From positions 62,001 through 126,000 of the forward strand of contig JAWKSZ010000010.1 of assembly GCA_041402045.1 (NCBI GenBank): DNA of 64,000 nucleotides, read 5' to 3'. Below the pieces are notes generated by a model. It made no database searches, was not told where the DNA came from, and was given only the letters and a program-made list of their open reading frames with translations. A program made the translations under genes and the position numbers. How positions within the stretch are numbered: position 1 is the stretch's first letter; each line of letters starts with the position of its first letter. Below, piece after piece: positions 1-9,397 of the stretch. Source of the stretch: JAGQRJ01 sp041402045 (GTDB taxonomy: Bacteria; Planctomycetota; J058).

Positions 1-1443
1 GCCGCTCTTGGCGTGGCGGTAGTCCCCGGGGGTGGCCTCGGCGGTGATCCCCGCGGGCAAGGGCAGCGGCGGACGCTGCTCGGGGGGGGTCTCGACCAGC
101 CAGCCCGGCACGTCCAGCCGCTCGACCTCGACCGCGAGCGCGACCTGCTCGCCCCGGGCGTCGCTGAGCACGACGTCCAGGCGGTTGACCCCCACCCGCA
201 AGGGCGCCTCGAGCCGCACCGGCCGCCCTGCCTCGCAGCGGGTGAAGCCCCCGGGCCCGGTGAGCCGCAGCGGGTCCACCCCCGTGGGGAGCACCTCGAG
301 CTCGACCGTGTCGCGGATCGTCCAGGGCGGGAGCGCCTGGACCAGCTCCAGGGTCGGCGCCGCGGGAGGCGGAGTCCCGGCGCGCCCGAGCTGGGTCAGC
401 GCCGCGCCGACCCCGGCCGCGAGCAGCGCCAACGCCAGCGCGCCGCGCACGCCGAGCTGGAACCGCGGGCCGCGGGGCGGCGCGCGCAGCTCGCCGCGCA
501 GGTACTGCTCGAGCACGTCGGCCAGCGCGTCCCCGTCGGCGAAGCGCTGGCGAGGGTCGACCTTCAGCGCGCGCAGGACCACCGCGTCCAGCAGCGGGTC
601 GACGTCGGGCTTGAGCTGCCGCAGCGGGGTGAACTGCCCCGAGCAGATCTGGCCGCCGAGGGAGAGCATGTCGCCGCCCTCGAAGGGCAGCTCGTCGGCC
701 ACGCAGGCGTAGAGCAGGACCCCCACCGCCCACACGTCGGTCCAGGGGCCGACCTGCTCGCGCTGCCCCCGCACCAGCTCCGGCGCCATGAACAGCGGCG
801 TGCCCAGCATGGAGCCGGTCTTGGTCAGGCGCTCCCCGCTCTTGGCCGTGGCCAGGCCGAAGTCGGTGAGCCGGACCTTGCCCTGGGGGTCGACGAGCAC
901 GTTCGCCGGCTTCACGTCGCGGTGCACGATCCCCTGGGCGTGCGCCGCGCCCAGGCCGCGGGCGAGCTCGGCCACCAGCTCCAGGCGACGCTCGAGGGAG
1001 GCGTGCTCGATCGCCTCCGCCAGGGAGCGCCCGCCCTCGACCAGCTCGTAGGCGAGGTAGGGGCAACCGGCCACCCGGCCCGCGCCGAACACGCGCACCA
1101 CCCCCGGGTGATCGATCGCCGCGGCGAGCTCGCCCTCGCGCTGGAAGCGCGCGAGCTGGCGCGAGCTGGTGCCGCCGTCGCGCAGCACCTTGACGGCGAC
1201 GTCTCGCCCCAGGGTCCGGTCCCGGGCGCGGTAGACGACGCCCATGGCCCCGCGCCCGAGCTCCTGCAGCACCTCGTAGCGCGCGGCGAGCTCGCGCAGC
1301 GCCTCCTCCGGGAGGGGCAGCCCCCCGCTGAAGCGCCGGCTGTCGTGGCTGCTGAGCGGCAGCCCGTCGAGCACCGAGCCCGACCCCGAGAAGGTCGCCC
1401 ACACGCGAGAGCTGGGGGAGGTCACACCTGGATCGTACTGCAT
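1..1443 (-). CDS. Ser/Thr protein kinase, C-terminal part cut by window edge
   Basis: Eukaryotic-type Ser/Thr kinase read on the minus strand from ATG at 1443; 481 codons are visible and the frame is still open at base 1. The Gly-rich loop GRGAMGVV is at about residues 63-70, the ATP-binding Lys at 85 (VAVKVL), the catalytic HRDVKPAN at 174-181, DFG at 194-196 and the APE-type activation-loop end (MAPE) near 219-222, so the domain looks active. A proline-rich linker and one membrane segment (about 332-351, Ala/Leu-rich) follow, then an extracytoplasmic part of unknown fold. It therefore resembles PknB-like sensor kinases with an outside C-terminal domain. It diverges from the lipoprotein gene at 1508, leaving a 64-bp shared upstream region. 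Substrate is unknown. Confidence 0.93.
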   Translation of the reverse strand, partial: MQYDPGVTSPSSRVWATFSGSGSVLDGLPLSSHDSRRFSGGLPLPEEALRELAARYEVLQELGRGAMGVVYRARDRTLGRDVAVKVLRDGGTSSRQLARFQREGELAAAIDHPGVVRVFGAGRVAGCPYLAYELVEGGRSLAEAIEHASLERRLELVAELARGLGAAHAQGIVHRDVKPANVLVDPQGKVRLTDFGLATAKSGERLTKTGSMLGTPLFMAPELVRGQREQVGPWTDVWAVGVLLYACVADELPFEGGDMLSLGGQICSGQFTPLRQLKPDVDPLLDAVVLRALKVDPRQRFADGDALADVLEQYLRGELRAPPRGPRFQLGVRGALALALLAAGVGAALTQLGRAGTPPPAAPTLELVQALPPWTIRDTVELEVLPTGVDPLRLTGPGGFTRCEAGRPVRLEAPLRVGVNRLDVVLSDARGEQVALAVEVERLDVPGWLVETPPEQRPPLPLPAGITAEATPGDYRHAKSG

Positions 1444-1507
1444 TTGGCCCCCGGTTCGCCCGCGTTTCGGTGACCCCCAGGTGACCCCGGGGCGTTACCG
1501 TGCAGCC

Positions 1508-2230
1508 ATGCGTGGGTGGGCCCTACTCCTGTGCCTCGCCAGCCTCGCGGGCTGCCAGCAGCCCGAGCCGAGGAAGCGCGTGGACCCCGACCTCTGGGAT
1601 CCGCGGCACGAGGCCGCGCTGAACCAGGAGGGCGGCCCCCCCGAGCGCAAGGAGCCCAGCTTCACCCGCGCCAGCCAGAGCGAGGGCGCGGGGGTCGCGC
1701 TGCTCGACCTCTCGCAGGAGAACACCGCGGGCAAGGAGCAGCTCGAGCGCGCCGAGGCCGAGCAGGACGCCCGGGTCGCCCGCCAGGAGGCGGCGGCCGA
1801 CGCGGCGGCGGCCCGAGAGGCCCGCTGGCTCGAGCGCGCCCGCGCGGAGGACCGCACGGAGGCCTGGCGCGAGGAGGCCGCGCTGGGGCAGGCGCTGCTC
1901 TGGGCGCGCCCCACCCGGATCGTGCTCGAGCGCGCCCTGGCCCACGGCCTGGGCCAGGGCGACCTGCGCCGCGAGCTGCAGGAGGCCGAGGCCCGGGCCG
2001 ACGCGCTCCGGGAGCGCGCCGACCAGGCTCGGGCCCGCGCCGAGCGCGCTCGCGCCGACGCGGCCCTGGCCGAGCGCTTGCACGCGGCCGGGCGCGCAGG
2101 CGCCCAGTCCAGCCTGCGCGCGCGCCGCCGCGCCCGGGCCGAGGCCCGGGACGCGCTGCTCCAGGAGGAGGCGGCCCTGTGCGCCGCCGAGGCGCTGACC
2201 CTCGTGCGCCGCGCGTTCCAGGGGAATTGA
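1508..2230 (+). CDS. Putative lipoprotein with Ala/Arg/Glu-rich coiled coil
   Basis: A 240-residue protein. The ATG at 1508 is preferred over the upstream in-frame GTG/ATG choices because it places a clean lipoprotein signal first: basic MRGW, hydrophobic ALLLCLASL, then LAGC as lipobox with Cys around residue 17. The rest is dominated by Ala, Arg and Glu in heptad-like patterns (about 75-220), which predicts a long helical coiled coil in the periplasm or on the membrane. No enzyme motif is visible and I do not recognise a family. It ends at 2230, immediately next to the convergent stop of the next gene (2231). Low-complexity composition means similarity searches will give false hits. Confidence 0.75.
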   Translation: MRGWALLLCLASLAGCQQPEPRKRVDPDLWDPRHEAALNQEGGPPERKEPSFTRASQSEGAGVALLDLSQENTAGKEQLERAEAEQDARVARQEAAADAAAAREARWLERARAEDRTEAWREEAALGQALLWARPTRIVLERALAHGLGQGDLRRELQEAEARADALRERADQARARAERARADAALAERLHAAGRAGAQSSLRARRRARAEARDALLQEEAALCAAEALTLVRRAFQGN

Positions 2231-3193
2231 TCAGGGCGTGAGGCGCAGGGCCGCGCGCGCGCGCCGGCGATCCCCGCGCAGCGCGCCCTGCAGGCGCGCC
2301 AGGGGCGACCCGCGGCGGCTGCGCAGGACCTCCTCCAGCGTGAACCGCGGGAGGCCCGCGGCCACGTCGCGCAGCCCGACCGGGGGCGCGAGGCCGAGCT
2401 CGCAGCGACCGAACTCCACCGCGCGCAGGAGCGCGCAGCGGTCGCGGCGCGCGGCGAGGGCCAGCTCGATCTTCGGGTAGCTCAGGCCCTCCCGCGCGTG
2501 CCGCAGCGCGAGCCCCAGGTCGAGGAGCGGCGCGAGGCCGCCGCGAGCGAGGCGGTTTGCGAACAGCCCCACCGTCAGGACGGGGTCCAGGACCCGCGCG
2601 TCCCCCAGCCCCGGGAAGGCGGCGGGCGCGCGCTCGCTCCGGCCCCGGACGTCGAGGTGCTCGAACACGGGCAGCGCCCAGCGCACCCGGACCCGGAGCT
2701 CCGCGTCGCGGCACTCGACCGCGTCGCGCCCCGGGGCGCCGCGACGCAGGCCGCGCTCCGCCAAGACCGCGCAGGCCTGGGGCACGTGCTCGGGCTCCAC
2801 GAGCACCTCGAGCCCGCCCTGGCGACTGCTCGGGTGCTGGGGGTGGAGGCGCGCGGCGAGGGCGGCGTCCCCCAGGAGCAGCGGGTCGAGCCCGGCGACC
2901 CGCAGCGCGCGGAAGGCCCCGAAGCGCGCGGCGTCGTGGGCGCGCTGGCGCACGAGGGCGGCGGAGAAGCGCGCCCGCGCAGACGCGGGCGCGCCCTCGA
3001 GCAGCCCGGCCCGCACCAGCCCGTGGGCGAGGAGCGCGAGCACGCCCGCCTCCTCGGCCAGGTCGAGCGCCGCGGCCCAGGCCGCGTCCCCCACGGTGCT
3101 CAGCGCGTGGCCCGGGTCCTTGCCGACCCGCCGTGGGTCGGGGACCTCCAGCGCCACCTGCAGCAGCGCGCGCGCGCACGCGACCTCGTCCAC
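2231..3193 (-). CDS. Degenerate nucleotidyltransferase-like protein
   Basis: A 320-residue protein if the GTG at 3193 is used; this start has a strong Shine-Dalgarno (GGGAGGAT) a few bases upstream, while the open frame continues to 3247 without one. The pattern of an Ala/Leu-rich helical N-terminus, a segment near residues 100-150 ending in LEVLVEPEHVPQACAVLAERG, then a beta-rich middle and helical end resembles the uncharacterised nucleotidyltransferase group NTP_transf_5. The usual DxD-like acidic pair before the LLV strand is not seen (GLEVLVEP instead), so catalysis is doubtful. Family assignment is by pattern memory only. It is convergent with the lipoprotein gene and has no partner gene on its strand. 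Confidence 0.6.
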   Translation of the reverse strand: MDEVACARALLQVALEVPDPRRVGKDPGHALSTVGDAAWAAALDLAEEAGVLALLAHGLVRAGLLEGAPASARARFSAALVRQRAHDAARFGAFRALRVAGLDPLLLGDAALAARLHPQHPSSRQGGLEVLVEPEHVPQACAVLAERGLRRGAPGRDAVECRDAELRVRVRWALPVFEHLDVRGRSERAPAAFPGLGDARVLDPVLTVGLFANRLARGGLAPLLDLGLALRHAREGLSYPKIELALAARRDRCALLRAVEFGRCELGLAPPVGLRDVAAGLPRFTLEEVLRSRRGSPLARLQGALRGDRRRARAALRLTP

Positions 3194-3349
3194 CGATCCT
3201 CCCTCCCGAGTCTCGCGGCCCGAGCCGCCCCGCGCCAGCTCGCCCACGACGGTGGAAGTGACTACCCTGCGAGGACTAAGGGTTCTCGATTTTCACTGTC
3301 CGCCGCCCCGCTCCTCCCGCGTTGACCTCGCGAACACGGAGGAGTTCCC

Positions 3350-5701
3350 ATGGTCATGCTCAGCCCCAGTCCCACCCCCACGGCCCACGGCGGTCGCCTC
3401 GTCACCCCCGACGGGCGCGCGCTGCCCCTGGCTCAGGTGCACCTGGCCGTCGAGGCCGGCGGCGGGATCGCCCGCACGGTGCTCACCCAGCGCTTCGAGA
3501 ACCCCTACGACGAGCCGCTCGAGGTGCGCTACCTGCTGCCGCTGCCCGCCGACGGCGCGGTGAGCGGGTTCGCGTTCCTGCTCGGCGAGCGCCGGGTCGT
3601 GGGCGAGGTCACCGACCGCCGCGCGGCGCGGGAGCGCTTCGAGCGCGCGCTGGCCACGGGCCGCACCGCCGCGCTCCTCGAGCAGGACCGCAGCAGCCTG
3701 TTCACCCAGCAGGTGGGCAACCTCCCCCCGCGCACCGCGGTCACCGCCGAGGTCACCGTCGATCAGCCCCTGCGCTGGCTCGAGGAGGGCGCCTGGGAGT
3801 GGCGCTTCCCCACGGTCGTCACCCCGCGCTACCAGGGCGCCCTGGGCCGGGTGCAGGACGCGCTGAAGCTCAGCGTGCCGGTCCGCGCCGACGCCCCCCT
3901 CGAGGTCCGCGCGAGCCTCGCGCTGGCGGTGGCCGACCGCCTGACCGGCGCGGTCGCCTCCCCCAGCCACGGCCTGCGGGTACGCGAGGGCGACCCGGGC
4001 GCGGAGGTGGAGCTCGAGCGCAGCGCGCGGCTCGACCGCGACCTCGTGATCACCTGGCCGGTCGCGCTCCCCGACGTGAGCGCCAGCGTGCTCGCGGCAC
4101 GTCCGGCGACCGCGGCCCACGACGGCGACACCTTCGCCCTGTTGACGGTGGCCCCGCCCACCGGCGGCGGCGTCGCGCTCCCCCGGGACCTGACGGTCCT
4201 GATCGACACCAGCGGCTCCATGAGCGGGCAGCCGCTGAGCCAGGCCAAGCGCGTGGTCTCGGCGCTGATCGAGACCCTGGGGATCGAGGACCGCCTGGAG
4301 CTGATCGAGTTCTCGAGCGCGCCCACGCGCTGGAAGCCCGAGCCCACGGTGGCCAGCGAGACCCACAAGCGCGACGCCCTGCGCTGGGTCAAGACCCTGC
4401 GCGCCGGCGGGTGCACCGAAATGCACGAGGCGGTGCTCGAGGCCCTGCGCCCCCTGCGCGCGGACTCCCAGCGCCAGGTCGTGCTGGTCACCGACGGCGC
4501 GATCGGCTTCGAACAAGAGATCGTGCGCGCCGTGCTCGAGGACCTGCCAGGGCAGGCGCGGGTGCACACCGTGGGGGTGGGCAGCGGGATCAACCGCACC
4601 CTGACCCGAGGCGCCGCCCGCGCCGGGCGCGGCGTGGAGCTGCTCCTGGGCGCCCACGAGAACCCGGACGCCGCGGTCGGCCGGCTGATCGCGCGCACCG
4701 CCGCGCCGCTGGTCACCGAGCTCCGGCTCGAGGGGGCCGAGGTCCTGGGGGTGGCGCCGCGGGGGCTGCCCGACCTCTACGCCGAGTCGCCGGCGCTGAT
4801 CGCCGTGCGCTGCCGCGCCGGGGCGCGCGAGGTCGTGCTCCGCGGGCGCACCGCCGAGGGCGACTTCGAGGCGCGCCTGGCGCTGCCGGCCCTCGCGCGC
4901 GGCGAGGGGCCGGCGGGGGTCGTCGCGCTCTACGCCCGCGAGCTCGTGGAGGACCTCGAGGCCTCCCTCAGCGGCGGCGGCCAGGCCCGGGAGCTGAACC
5001 CGGCGATCGAGGCCACCGGGGTCGCGTTCCAGATCGCCACCCGGCTGACGTCCTGGGTCGCCGTGAGCGAGCTGCCCACCGTCGACCCCCGCGCGCAGCG
5101 GCGCCAGGTGGAGCAGCCCCACGAGCTGCCCCACGGGACCTCCGCCGAGGGCCTCGGGCTGCGCGAGGGTCGGTCGGCGCAGGGGGAGGACGACCCCTTC
5201 CGCCTGGTCGGCATGGAGCACCTACAGGACCTGAACCTGCCCAAGACGAACGACCTGCCCTGGCCGCGCGCGACCGAGGCCAGCTCGATCCTCGACGCCC
5301 CCGAGGAGCTCTCCGCCGACGAGGAGCTGGGGGTCCCGCCCCTGGACGCGCAGCTCCTCGAGCCCGCGGCGGACGAGCCCCTCGTGACCGAGGCCTTCGA
5401 GCTCATGCAGGAGTCCGGGGAGGAGGACGTGGACGTCGAGGTCGTGGTGTTCGACACCGGCCGCCGGGTCGAGGTGCCGTTCCCCCGGTCCTTGACCATG
5501 AACGCAGCGAGCCCGGTCATGAACCCCGAGCAGGCGGAGGCCCTGCGCGCGGTGCGAGAGGGGCGGGCGACGTTCGGGGGCCCCAGCCGGGCCAAGCCCA
5601 AGCGCTGGCGGCGGCGTCTGCTCCTGCTCGCTGCCCTGGCGGCCCTGGCCGCGCTGGTGGGGTGGGTGATCTGGTCCAGCGCGGGGGTCCCGCCCCGGTG
5701 A
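3350..5701 (+). CDS. VIT and von Willebrand factor A domain membrane protein
   Basis: A 783-residue protein with GGAGGAG six bases before the ATG. Residues about 10-140 form a VIT (vault/inter-alpha-trypsin) domain, recognisable from FENPYDEPLEVRYLLPLP and the downstream DRSSLFTQQVGNLPP. A vWA domain starts near 280 with the MIDAS motif DTSGS (LIDTSGSMSG). A long acidic linker and a single C-terminal membrane segment (about 752-778, preceded by KRWRRR) follow. There is no N-terminal signal peptide, so the bulk is probably cytoplasmic and tail-anchored, although secretion by another route is possible. The stop overlaps the GTG of the sigma factor gene (GTGA), so translation of the two is coupled. 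That links this protein to sigma-dependent signalling; its ligand is unknown. Confidence 0.9.
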   Translation: MVMLSPSPTPTAHGGRLVTPDGRALPLAQVHLAVEAGGGIARTVLTQRFENPYDEPLEVRYLLPLPADGAVSGFAFLLGERRVVGEVTDRRAARERFERALATGRTAALLEQDRSSLFTQQVGNLPPRTAVTAEVTVDQPLRWLEEGAWEWRFPTVVTPRYQGALGRVQDALKLSVPVRADAPLEVRASLALAVADRLTGAVASPSHGLRVREGDPGAEVELERSARLDRDLVITWPVALPDVSASVLAARPATAAHDGDTFALLTVAPPTGGGVALPRDLTVLIDTSGSMSGQPLSQAKRVVSALIETLGIEDRLELIEFSSAPTRWKPEPTVASETHKRDALRWVKTLRAGGCTEMHEAVLEALRPLRADSQRQVVLVTDGAIGFEQEIVRAVLEDLPGQARVHTVGVGSGINRTLTRGAARAGRGVELLLGAHENPDAAVGRLIARTAAPLVTELRLEGAEVLGVAPRGLPDLYAESPALIAVRCRAGAREVVLRGRTAEGDFEARLALPALARGEGPAGVVALYARELVEDLEASLSGGGQARELNPAIEATGVAFQIATRLTSWVAVSELPTVDPRAQRRQVEQPHELPHGTSAEGLGLREGRSAQGEDDPFRLVGMEHLQDLNLPKTNDLPWPRATEASSILDAPEELSADEELGVPPLDAQLLEPAADEPLVTEAFELMQESGEEDVDVEVVVFDTGRRVEVPFPRSLTMNAASPVMNPEQAEALRAVREGRATFGGPSRAKPKRWRRRLLLLAALAALAALVGWVIWSSAGVPPR

Positions 5702-6270
5702 GCGACGACCTCGACGTCCACTTGCCCGCGATCCGCGGGGGCGACGCCGAGGCCTTCGGGGCCTGGCTGGTCGCGGCGGAGCCCTCGCTCCGCCGCGGCC
5801 TGCGCTCCTTCGCGCGGGAGGTGGACGTCGAGGCGGTGCTGCAGGAGGCCTGCCTGCGCACCTGGCAGGTCGCGCCGCGCTTCGCCGCGGACGGCAAGCC
5901 CAACGGCCTGGTCCGGCTGACGCACACGATCGCGCGCAACCTCGCGATCAGCGAGCTGCGCAAGCGCGCGCGCGAGCGGCCCGTGGACCCCGAGCTCCTG
6001 GCCAGCGGGCGCGACGCCGAGCTCGCCTACGAGCCCAGCCTCCCGGACCCGCTGCTGCGCGCGACGATCCAGGGCTGCCGCGACAAGCTCCCGCCCCAGC
6101 CCGGGCGGGCGCTCGCGGCCCGCCTCGAGGCCGGCGGCCAGGTGGCGGACGCGACCCTGGCCGCCGGCCTGGCCCTGCGCAAGGACACCTTCCTCCGCAA
6201 CCTCTCCCGCGCGCGGGCGCTGCTCCTCGAGTGCCTGCGCCGCGCGGGAGTCGAGCTGGGGCTCCCATGA
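5698..6270 (+). CDS. RNA polymerase sigma factor, ECF-like
   Basis: A 190-residue protein starting at GTG 5698, overlapping the preceding stop by four bases. The first 105 residues match sigma region 2: DAEAFGAWL, then VDVEAVLQEACLRTWQ and the LTHTIARNLAISELRKRAR segment that in ECF factors contacts the -10 element. The C-terminal part (about 120-190) would be region 4 but is divergent, with an atypical helix-turn-helix (GGQVADATLAAGLALRKDTFLRNLSRAR). Size fits ECF sigma factors. Position between a vWA/VIT membrane protein and a tiny ORF suggests that these two regulate it. No classical zinc-binding anti-sigma gene lies next to it. Confidence 0.8.
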   Translation: MSDDLDVHLPAIRGGDAEAFGAWLVAAEPSLRRGLRSFAREVDVEAVLQEACLRTWQVAPRFAADGKPNGLVRLTHTIARNLAISELRKRARERPVDPELLASGRDAELAYEPSLPDPLLRATIQGCRDKLPPQPGRALAARLEAGGQVADATLAAGLALRKDTFLRNLSRARALLLECLRRAGVELGLP

Positions 6271-6488
6271 CGCCGGACGAACAGCCGCTGATCGACGAGG
6301 TGGCCGGGGCCTTCCGCCCGCGGGATCCCCGCGCGCTGCGCTTCCTGCCGGCCTGGCACGACCTCTCCCCGGAGGGGCGCGAGGCGGCCTACGAGCTCTC
6401 GCTGCGCATGCGCCAGCTCGAGGCGGCCCTCGACCCCCAGGGCCGCTCGGCGACGGTCCGGGCGATCCTCGGGCGGCTCACCCGCTGA
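6267..6488 (+). CDS. Small hypothetical protein coupled to sigma factor
   Basis: A 73-residue ORF whose ATG overlaps the sigma factor stop (ATGA), the same arrangement used throughout this genome for real operon genes. It is charged and helical, with no Cys, signal peptide or membrane segment. The middle (about 26-52: LPAWHDLSPEGREAAYELSLRMRQLEAAL) resembles a short amphipathic helix pair. By position it could be an anti-sigma-like partner, but there is no zinc motif. Function is unknown. A five-base stem including the stop codon (CCCGC TGAG GCGGG) closes the operon. Confidence 0.6.
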   Translation: MTPDEQPLIDEVAGAFRPRDPRALRFLPAWHDLSPEGREAAYELSLRMRQLEAALDPQGRSATVRAILGRLTR

Positions 6489-6519
6489 GGCGGGACCGCG
6501 CCGACGGGAATCAAAGAAG

Positions 6520-6694
6520 TTCAACCGCCAAGGACGCCAAGGACGCCAAGGCTCCGCGGATTCGATCGCGTTGCGCCGGTAGAGATCGACTGAGACCCAA
6601 CGCCCTCGTTGCTCCTCACTTCCAACCAGGAGGCGAGGGGGTGTGGGCGGAGCCTTGGCGTCCTTGGCGTCCTTGGCGGTTCGATCCTCTTCCG
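6520..6694. repeat. MITE-like inverted-repeat element, copy 1
   Basis: The left arm (6520-6558) and right arm (6648-6682) are inverted copies with a 34-base perfect core built from the 9-base unit CGCCAAGGA. About 90 bases of unrelated sequence lie between. A conserved outer tail (TTCGATCCTCTTCCG) follows the right arm. The same arms, order and tail recur at 55428-55599, so this is a dispersed repeat of about 170-180 bp with no coding capacity. It lies between the sigma operon and the convergent lipoprotein gene. Confidence 0.8.
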
Positions 6695-6740
6695 ACTCAG
6701 GGCGCGAACGCGGTCGCCGACAGACTCGCAGGCACCGAGG

Positions 6741-7771
6741 CTACGACCCCAGGTCGACGTAGACGCTGAGGCGGATCGGGACGTCCTTCCAGGAGAACCA
6801 GGTCGAGGCCTCGGCGAAGCGACGGCCGTCGCTGCCCTTGACCGAGGTCACGATCCACTCGCCCAGGCGCGCGCGGCCCTGGAGCTGACCCGCGCGGGGG
6901 AGCGGCTCGACGCCCTCGCGCCGCCAGCGGGCGAGGAAGATCCCGACCGGGCGCCCCTGGCTCACGAGCCACTCGCCCTTCTCGCCGATCCGCGAGACCT
7001 CGATCGCCAACAGCGCGGCCGGGGACTCGCGGGTCAGGTAGGCGAGCTCGGCGCGCAGCTCCTCGTCGCCCAGGCCCTCGGTGTCCCGCTGCCACTTCAG
7101 GCGCTCGTCGAGGTTGGGGGAGGGCAGCAGGTCGTCGGCGTGCTTGTAGCTCTGGAGCGCCTGCAGCAGCGCGTCGAGGCCGACCCCCTGGGCCGCGGAC
7201 TTCGCGGAGTCGCCGGCGCCCTTGGGAAGCGCGGTCTCCTCCTCGAGCTCGAGGGTGTCGTAGAACAGCGTGACCAGCGTCCCGTCCTTGGCCTCGACGC
7301 GGATCCCCACGCCGCCGCGGCGCTCCCACACCCACACGCCCTTGTCCTCCTCCTCCACCGGGTCGGTGTAGGGGCCGCCCGCGGGGTCGAGCAGGGCGTA
7401 GCTGTCGAAGCCGCGCAGGCGGCGGTCGTAGTCGCGGAAGGGCGGGGCGTCGGAGGCCGACCCCTCGACCTGGGGTAGTCCACGCGGCGCCCGTGGTAGA
7501 GCGAGGCCGCGAAGCCGGTCCAGCGATACTGGTCGTCGTCGTAGCGCACGCCGACCTGGACCTCGCGCACGGCGGGCTGGTCCTTGACCGGCTCGAACAG
7601 GACCTCGGGCCAGCCCGGGCGCAGGAGCAGGTTCGGCTGTCCGGCCTCCTCCCAGGCCGCCCGCGCGTCGGGCACCTTGGCCGCGATCAAGCGCGCGAGG
7701 CGCAGCGGCTCCTGCTCCTGGCTGCCGCAGCCCGCGAGGACGAGCAGCGTGAGTGCGAGCGAGCGCTTCAT
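6741..7771 (-). pseudogene. Lipoprotein gene with a -1 frameshift
   Basis: Starts at ATG 7771 with MKRSLALTLLVLAGCGSQ, a clear lipoprotein signal with Cys at 15. The reading continues as a plausible coding sequence to GRRVDYP, then shifts frame: reading on in the frame that ends at 6741 gives QVEGSASDAPPF..., with a normal-looking remainder of about 240 residues. The break falls in a run of four G on the plus strand (7472-7475); a fifth base would restore one 343-residue protein. Middle and end contain beta-type stretches (VWVWERRGGVGIRVEAKDGTLVTLFYDT) but no known motif. It lies just downstream of the MacB-like permease on the same strand, so the two may work together. Either a sequencing indel or a recent mutation is possible. 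Confidence 0.75.
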
Positions 7772-7794
7772 GGGATCCCCCTTCGGCAGGGATC

Positions 7795-9279
7795 TTACTC
7801 GTCGCGCAGGGCCTCGACCGGGTCCACGTTGCTCGCGCGGCGCGAGGGCGCCCAGGCGGCGAGCACGCTGAGGAACACCGCGAAGCCCACCGCCACCGCC
7901 AGGAGCAGCGGCGAGAAGGAGAACACCGTGCCCGGGAAGTCGTACTGCGTGGTCTCCCGCACCAGGTAGCGGTTGATCGCGTCGCCGGGGATCGAGGCCA
8001 GGAGCGCGAGGGCCACGCCGAGCACCCCGCCCGCGAGCCCGATCAGCCCCGCCTCGCACACGAACAGCGCGCGCACCTGGCGGTTGGTCGCGCCCAGCGC
8101 CTTGAGCACGCCGATCTCGCGGGTGCGCTCCGAGACGTTCATGACCATGGTGTTCACGATCCCGAGCACCGCGACCAGGAGCGCGATCCCCGTGAGCGCG
8201 CTCACGAAGGAGGTCAGGATCGCCAGGGCCTGGCCCCCCCGCTCGAGGATCGTGCCCACCGAGATCGTGCGGTAGCCCTCCTTGCGCAGGGCGCGCTCGA
8301 GCTCCTGCACCTGATCGGCGCCGTCGACCTCGAGGGCCACCGCGTTGTAGCCGTTCTCGCGGTTCGCAGGCACCTGCAGGTAGAGCTCCTCCGCCAGCGC
8401 CTGCGGCAGGAACACGTCGCTCTGCATGGAGAAGCTGTCCTGGAAGGCCTCGAACCCGTCCTCGTCGATCCGCTCGCGCACGACCCCCAGGATCGGGAGC
8501 TCGAGGGCCAGCTCGGGGGCGTCGCCGGTGACCCCGCCGAAGCGCTTGGCCAGCCCCTCGGCGATCTTCGTGGCCCGCTCCTCGTCGACCCCCTCGGGGA
8601 GGTTGATCCCGGTGGCCCGGGCCAGGTCGAGGTAGGCCTTCAGGCTCTCGCCGACCTGGGGCCGGGAGAGCACGACCTTTTGGCCCACGAGCGCCGCCTG
8701 CTCCGCGTCGCTGACGTAGCCCCAGGTGAACAGCAAATATTCGTGCAGCCACACCCCGCGCTCGTTGGCGAAGGGCTGCCCCGCGATCACGCGCTCGTCC
8801 CAGCGCGGCCCCGGCACGACGCCGTAGGACAGGGCGACCTCGGCCGTGTGCTCGCCCAGGCTGAGCCCGAAGCGGTCGACGACGAAGGGGGTGACCGAGG
8901 TCACGTGCTCCCGCGCCCCGAAGCCCGCGACCACCTCCGGAGTCAGGAGCTTGCGCCGCTGCCCGCCGGGCCCGCCGCGGCGGCGCTTGGCGATCGACTT
9001 CTTCAGCCGGTCGGCCTTGGCCGGGTCCTTGACGTCCTTCACCGCCTCGTCGAGGTCGCCCCGGGGCAGCTCGCCGAACCCGGCGCGGACCACGATCTGG
9101 GTCTGGGACTCGTCGTCGGTGAGCTGGTCCACGATCGCGATCTGGAGCCCGTTGCCCAGGGACACGATCGTCGTCAGCGCGAACACCCCCACGATCACGC
9201 CGGTGGTGGTCAGGGCCGTGCGGCCCTTGTTGCGGCGCAGCTCGGTGGCGGCGAATCCGACGACGTCGCTGAAGCGCAT
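7795..9279 (-). CDS. MacB/FtsX-type ABC transporter permease
   Basis: A 494-residue inner-membrane protein. The start at ATG 9279 (MRFSDVVGFAATELRRNKGRT) is chosen because the upstream extension is Arg/Pro-rich and unlike the family. It begins with the typical amphipathic helix and first membrane segment (TALTTTGVIVGVFALTTIVSLGNG, about 18-45), then a large periplasmic MacB-type domain (about 50-370), then three membrane segments (about 375-480) with the FtsX signature NTMVMNVSERTREIGVLKALGATNRQV. It ends ASNVDPVEALRDE, as usual for this family. No ATPase subunit or membrane-fusion protein is adjacent, so those partners must be elsewhere. It probably acts as a mechanotransmission-type permease rather than a channel. 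Family knowledge gives the role; no substrate can be inferred. Confidence 0.93.
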   Translation of the reverse strand: MRFSDVVGFAATELRRNKGRTALTTTGVIVGVFALTTIVSLGNGLQIAIVDQLTDDESQTQIVVRAGFGELPRGDLDEAVKDVKDPAKADRLKKSIAKRRRGGPGGQRRKLLTPEVVAGFGAREHVTSVTPFVVDRFGLSLGEHTAEVALSYGVVPGPRWDERVIAGQPFANERGVWLHEYLLFTWGYVSDAEQAALVGQKVVLSRPQVGESLKAYLDLARATGINLPEGVDEERATKIAEGLAKRFGGVTGDAPELALELPILGVVRERIDEDGFEAFQDSFSMQSDVFLPQALAEELYLQVPANRENGYNAVALEVDGADQVQELERALRKEGYRTISVGTILERGGQALAILTSFVSALTGIALLVAVLGIVNTMVMNVSERTREIGVLKALGATNRQVRALFVCEAGLIGLAGGVLGVALALLASIPGDAINRYLVRETTQYDFPGTVFSFSPLLLAVAVGFAVFLSVLAAWAPSRRASNVDPVEALRDE

Positions 9280-9397
9280 GAGGGGAGGTCCGACCTGACG
9301 AGGGCCCAGAGCCCGGTGAAGGAGCGCGCGCCACGCGCGCTGCCAGACCTGGAGCAGAGCAGCCCGGGGCCCTCCTGGCAAGACCCAGGGGCGAGGC

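Noticed and set aside
13..1473. Long plus-strand ORF of 486 codons opposite the kinase gene
   Set aside because: It is antisense to a kinase with all catalytic motifs; its Arg/Gly/Pro/Ala-rich content is a GC-bias shadow. The same holds for many other long antisense frames in the window.
7795..9279. Complete MacAB-type transporter
   Set aside because: Only the permease is present; no ATPase with Walker motifs or membrane-fusion protein is adjacent.
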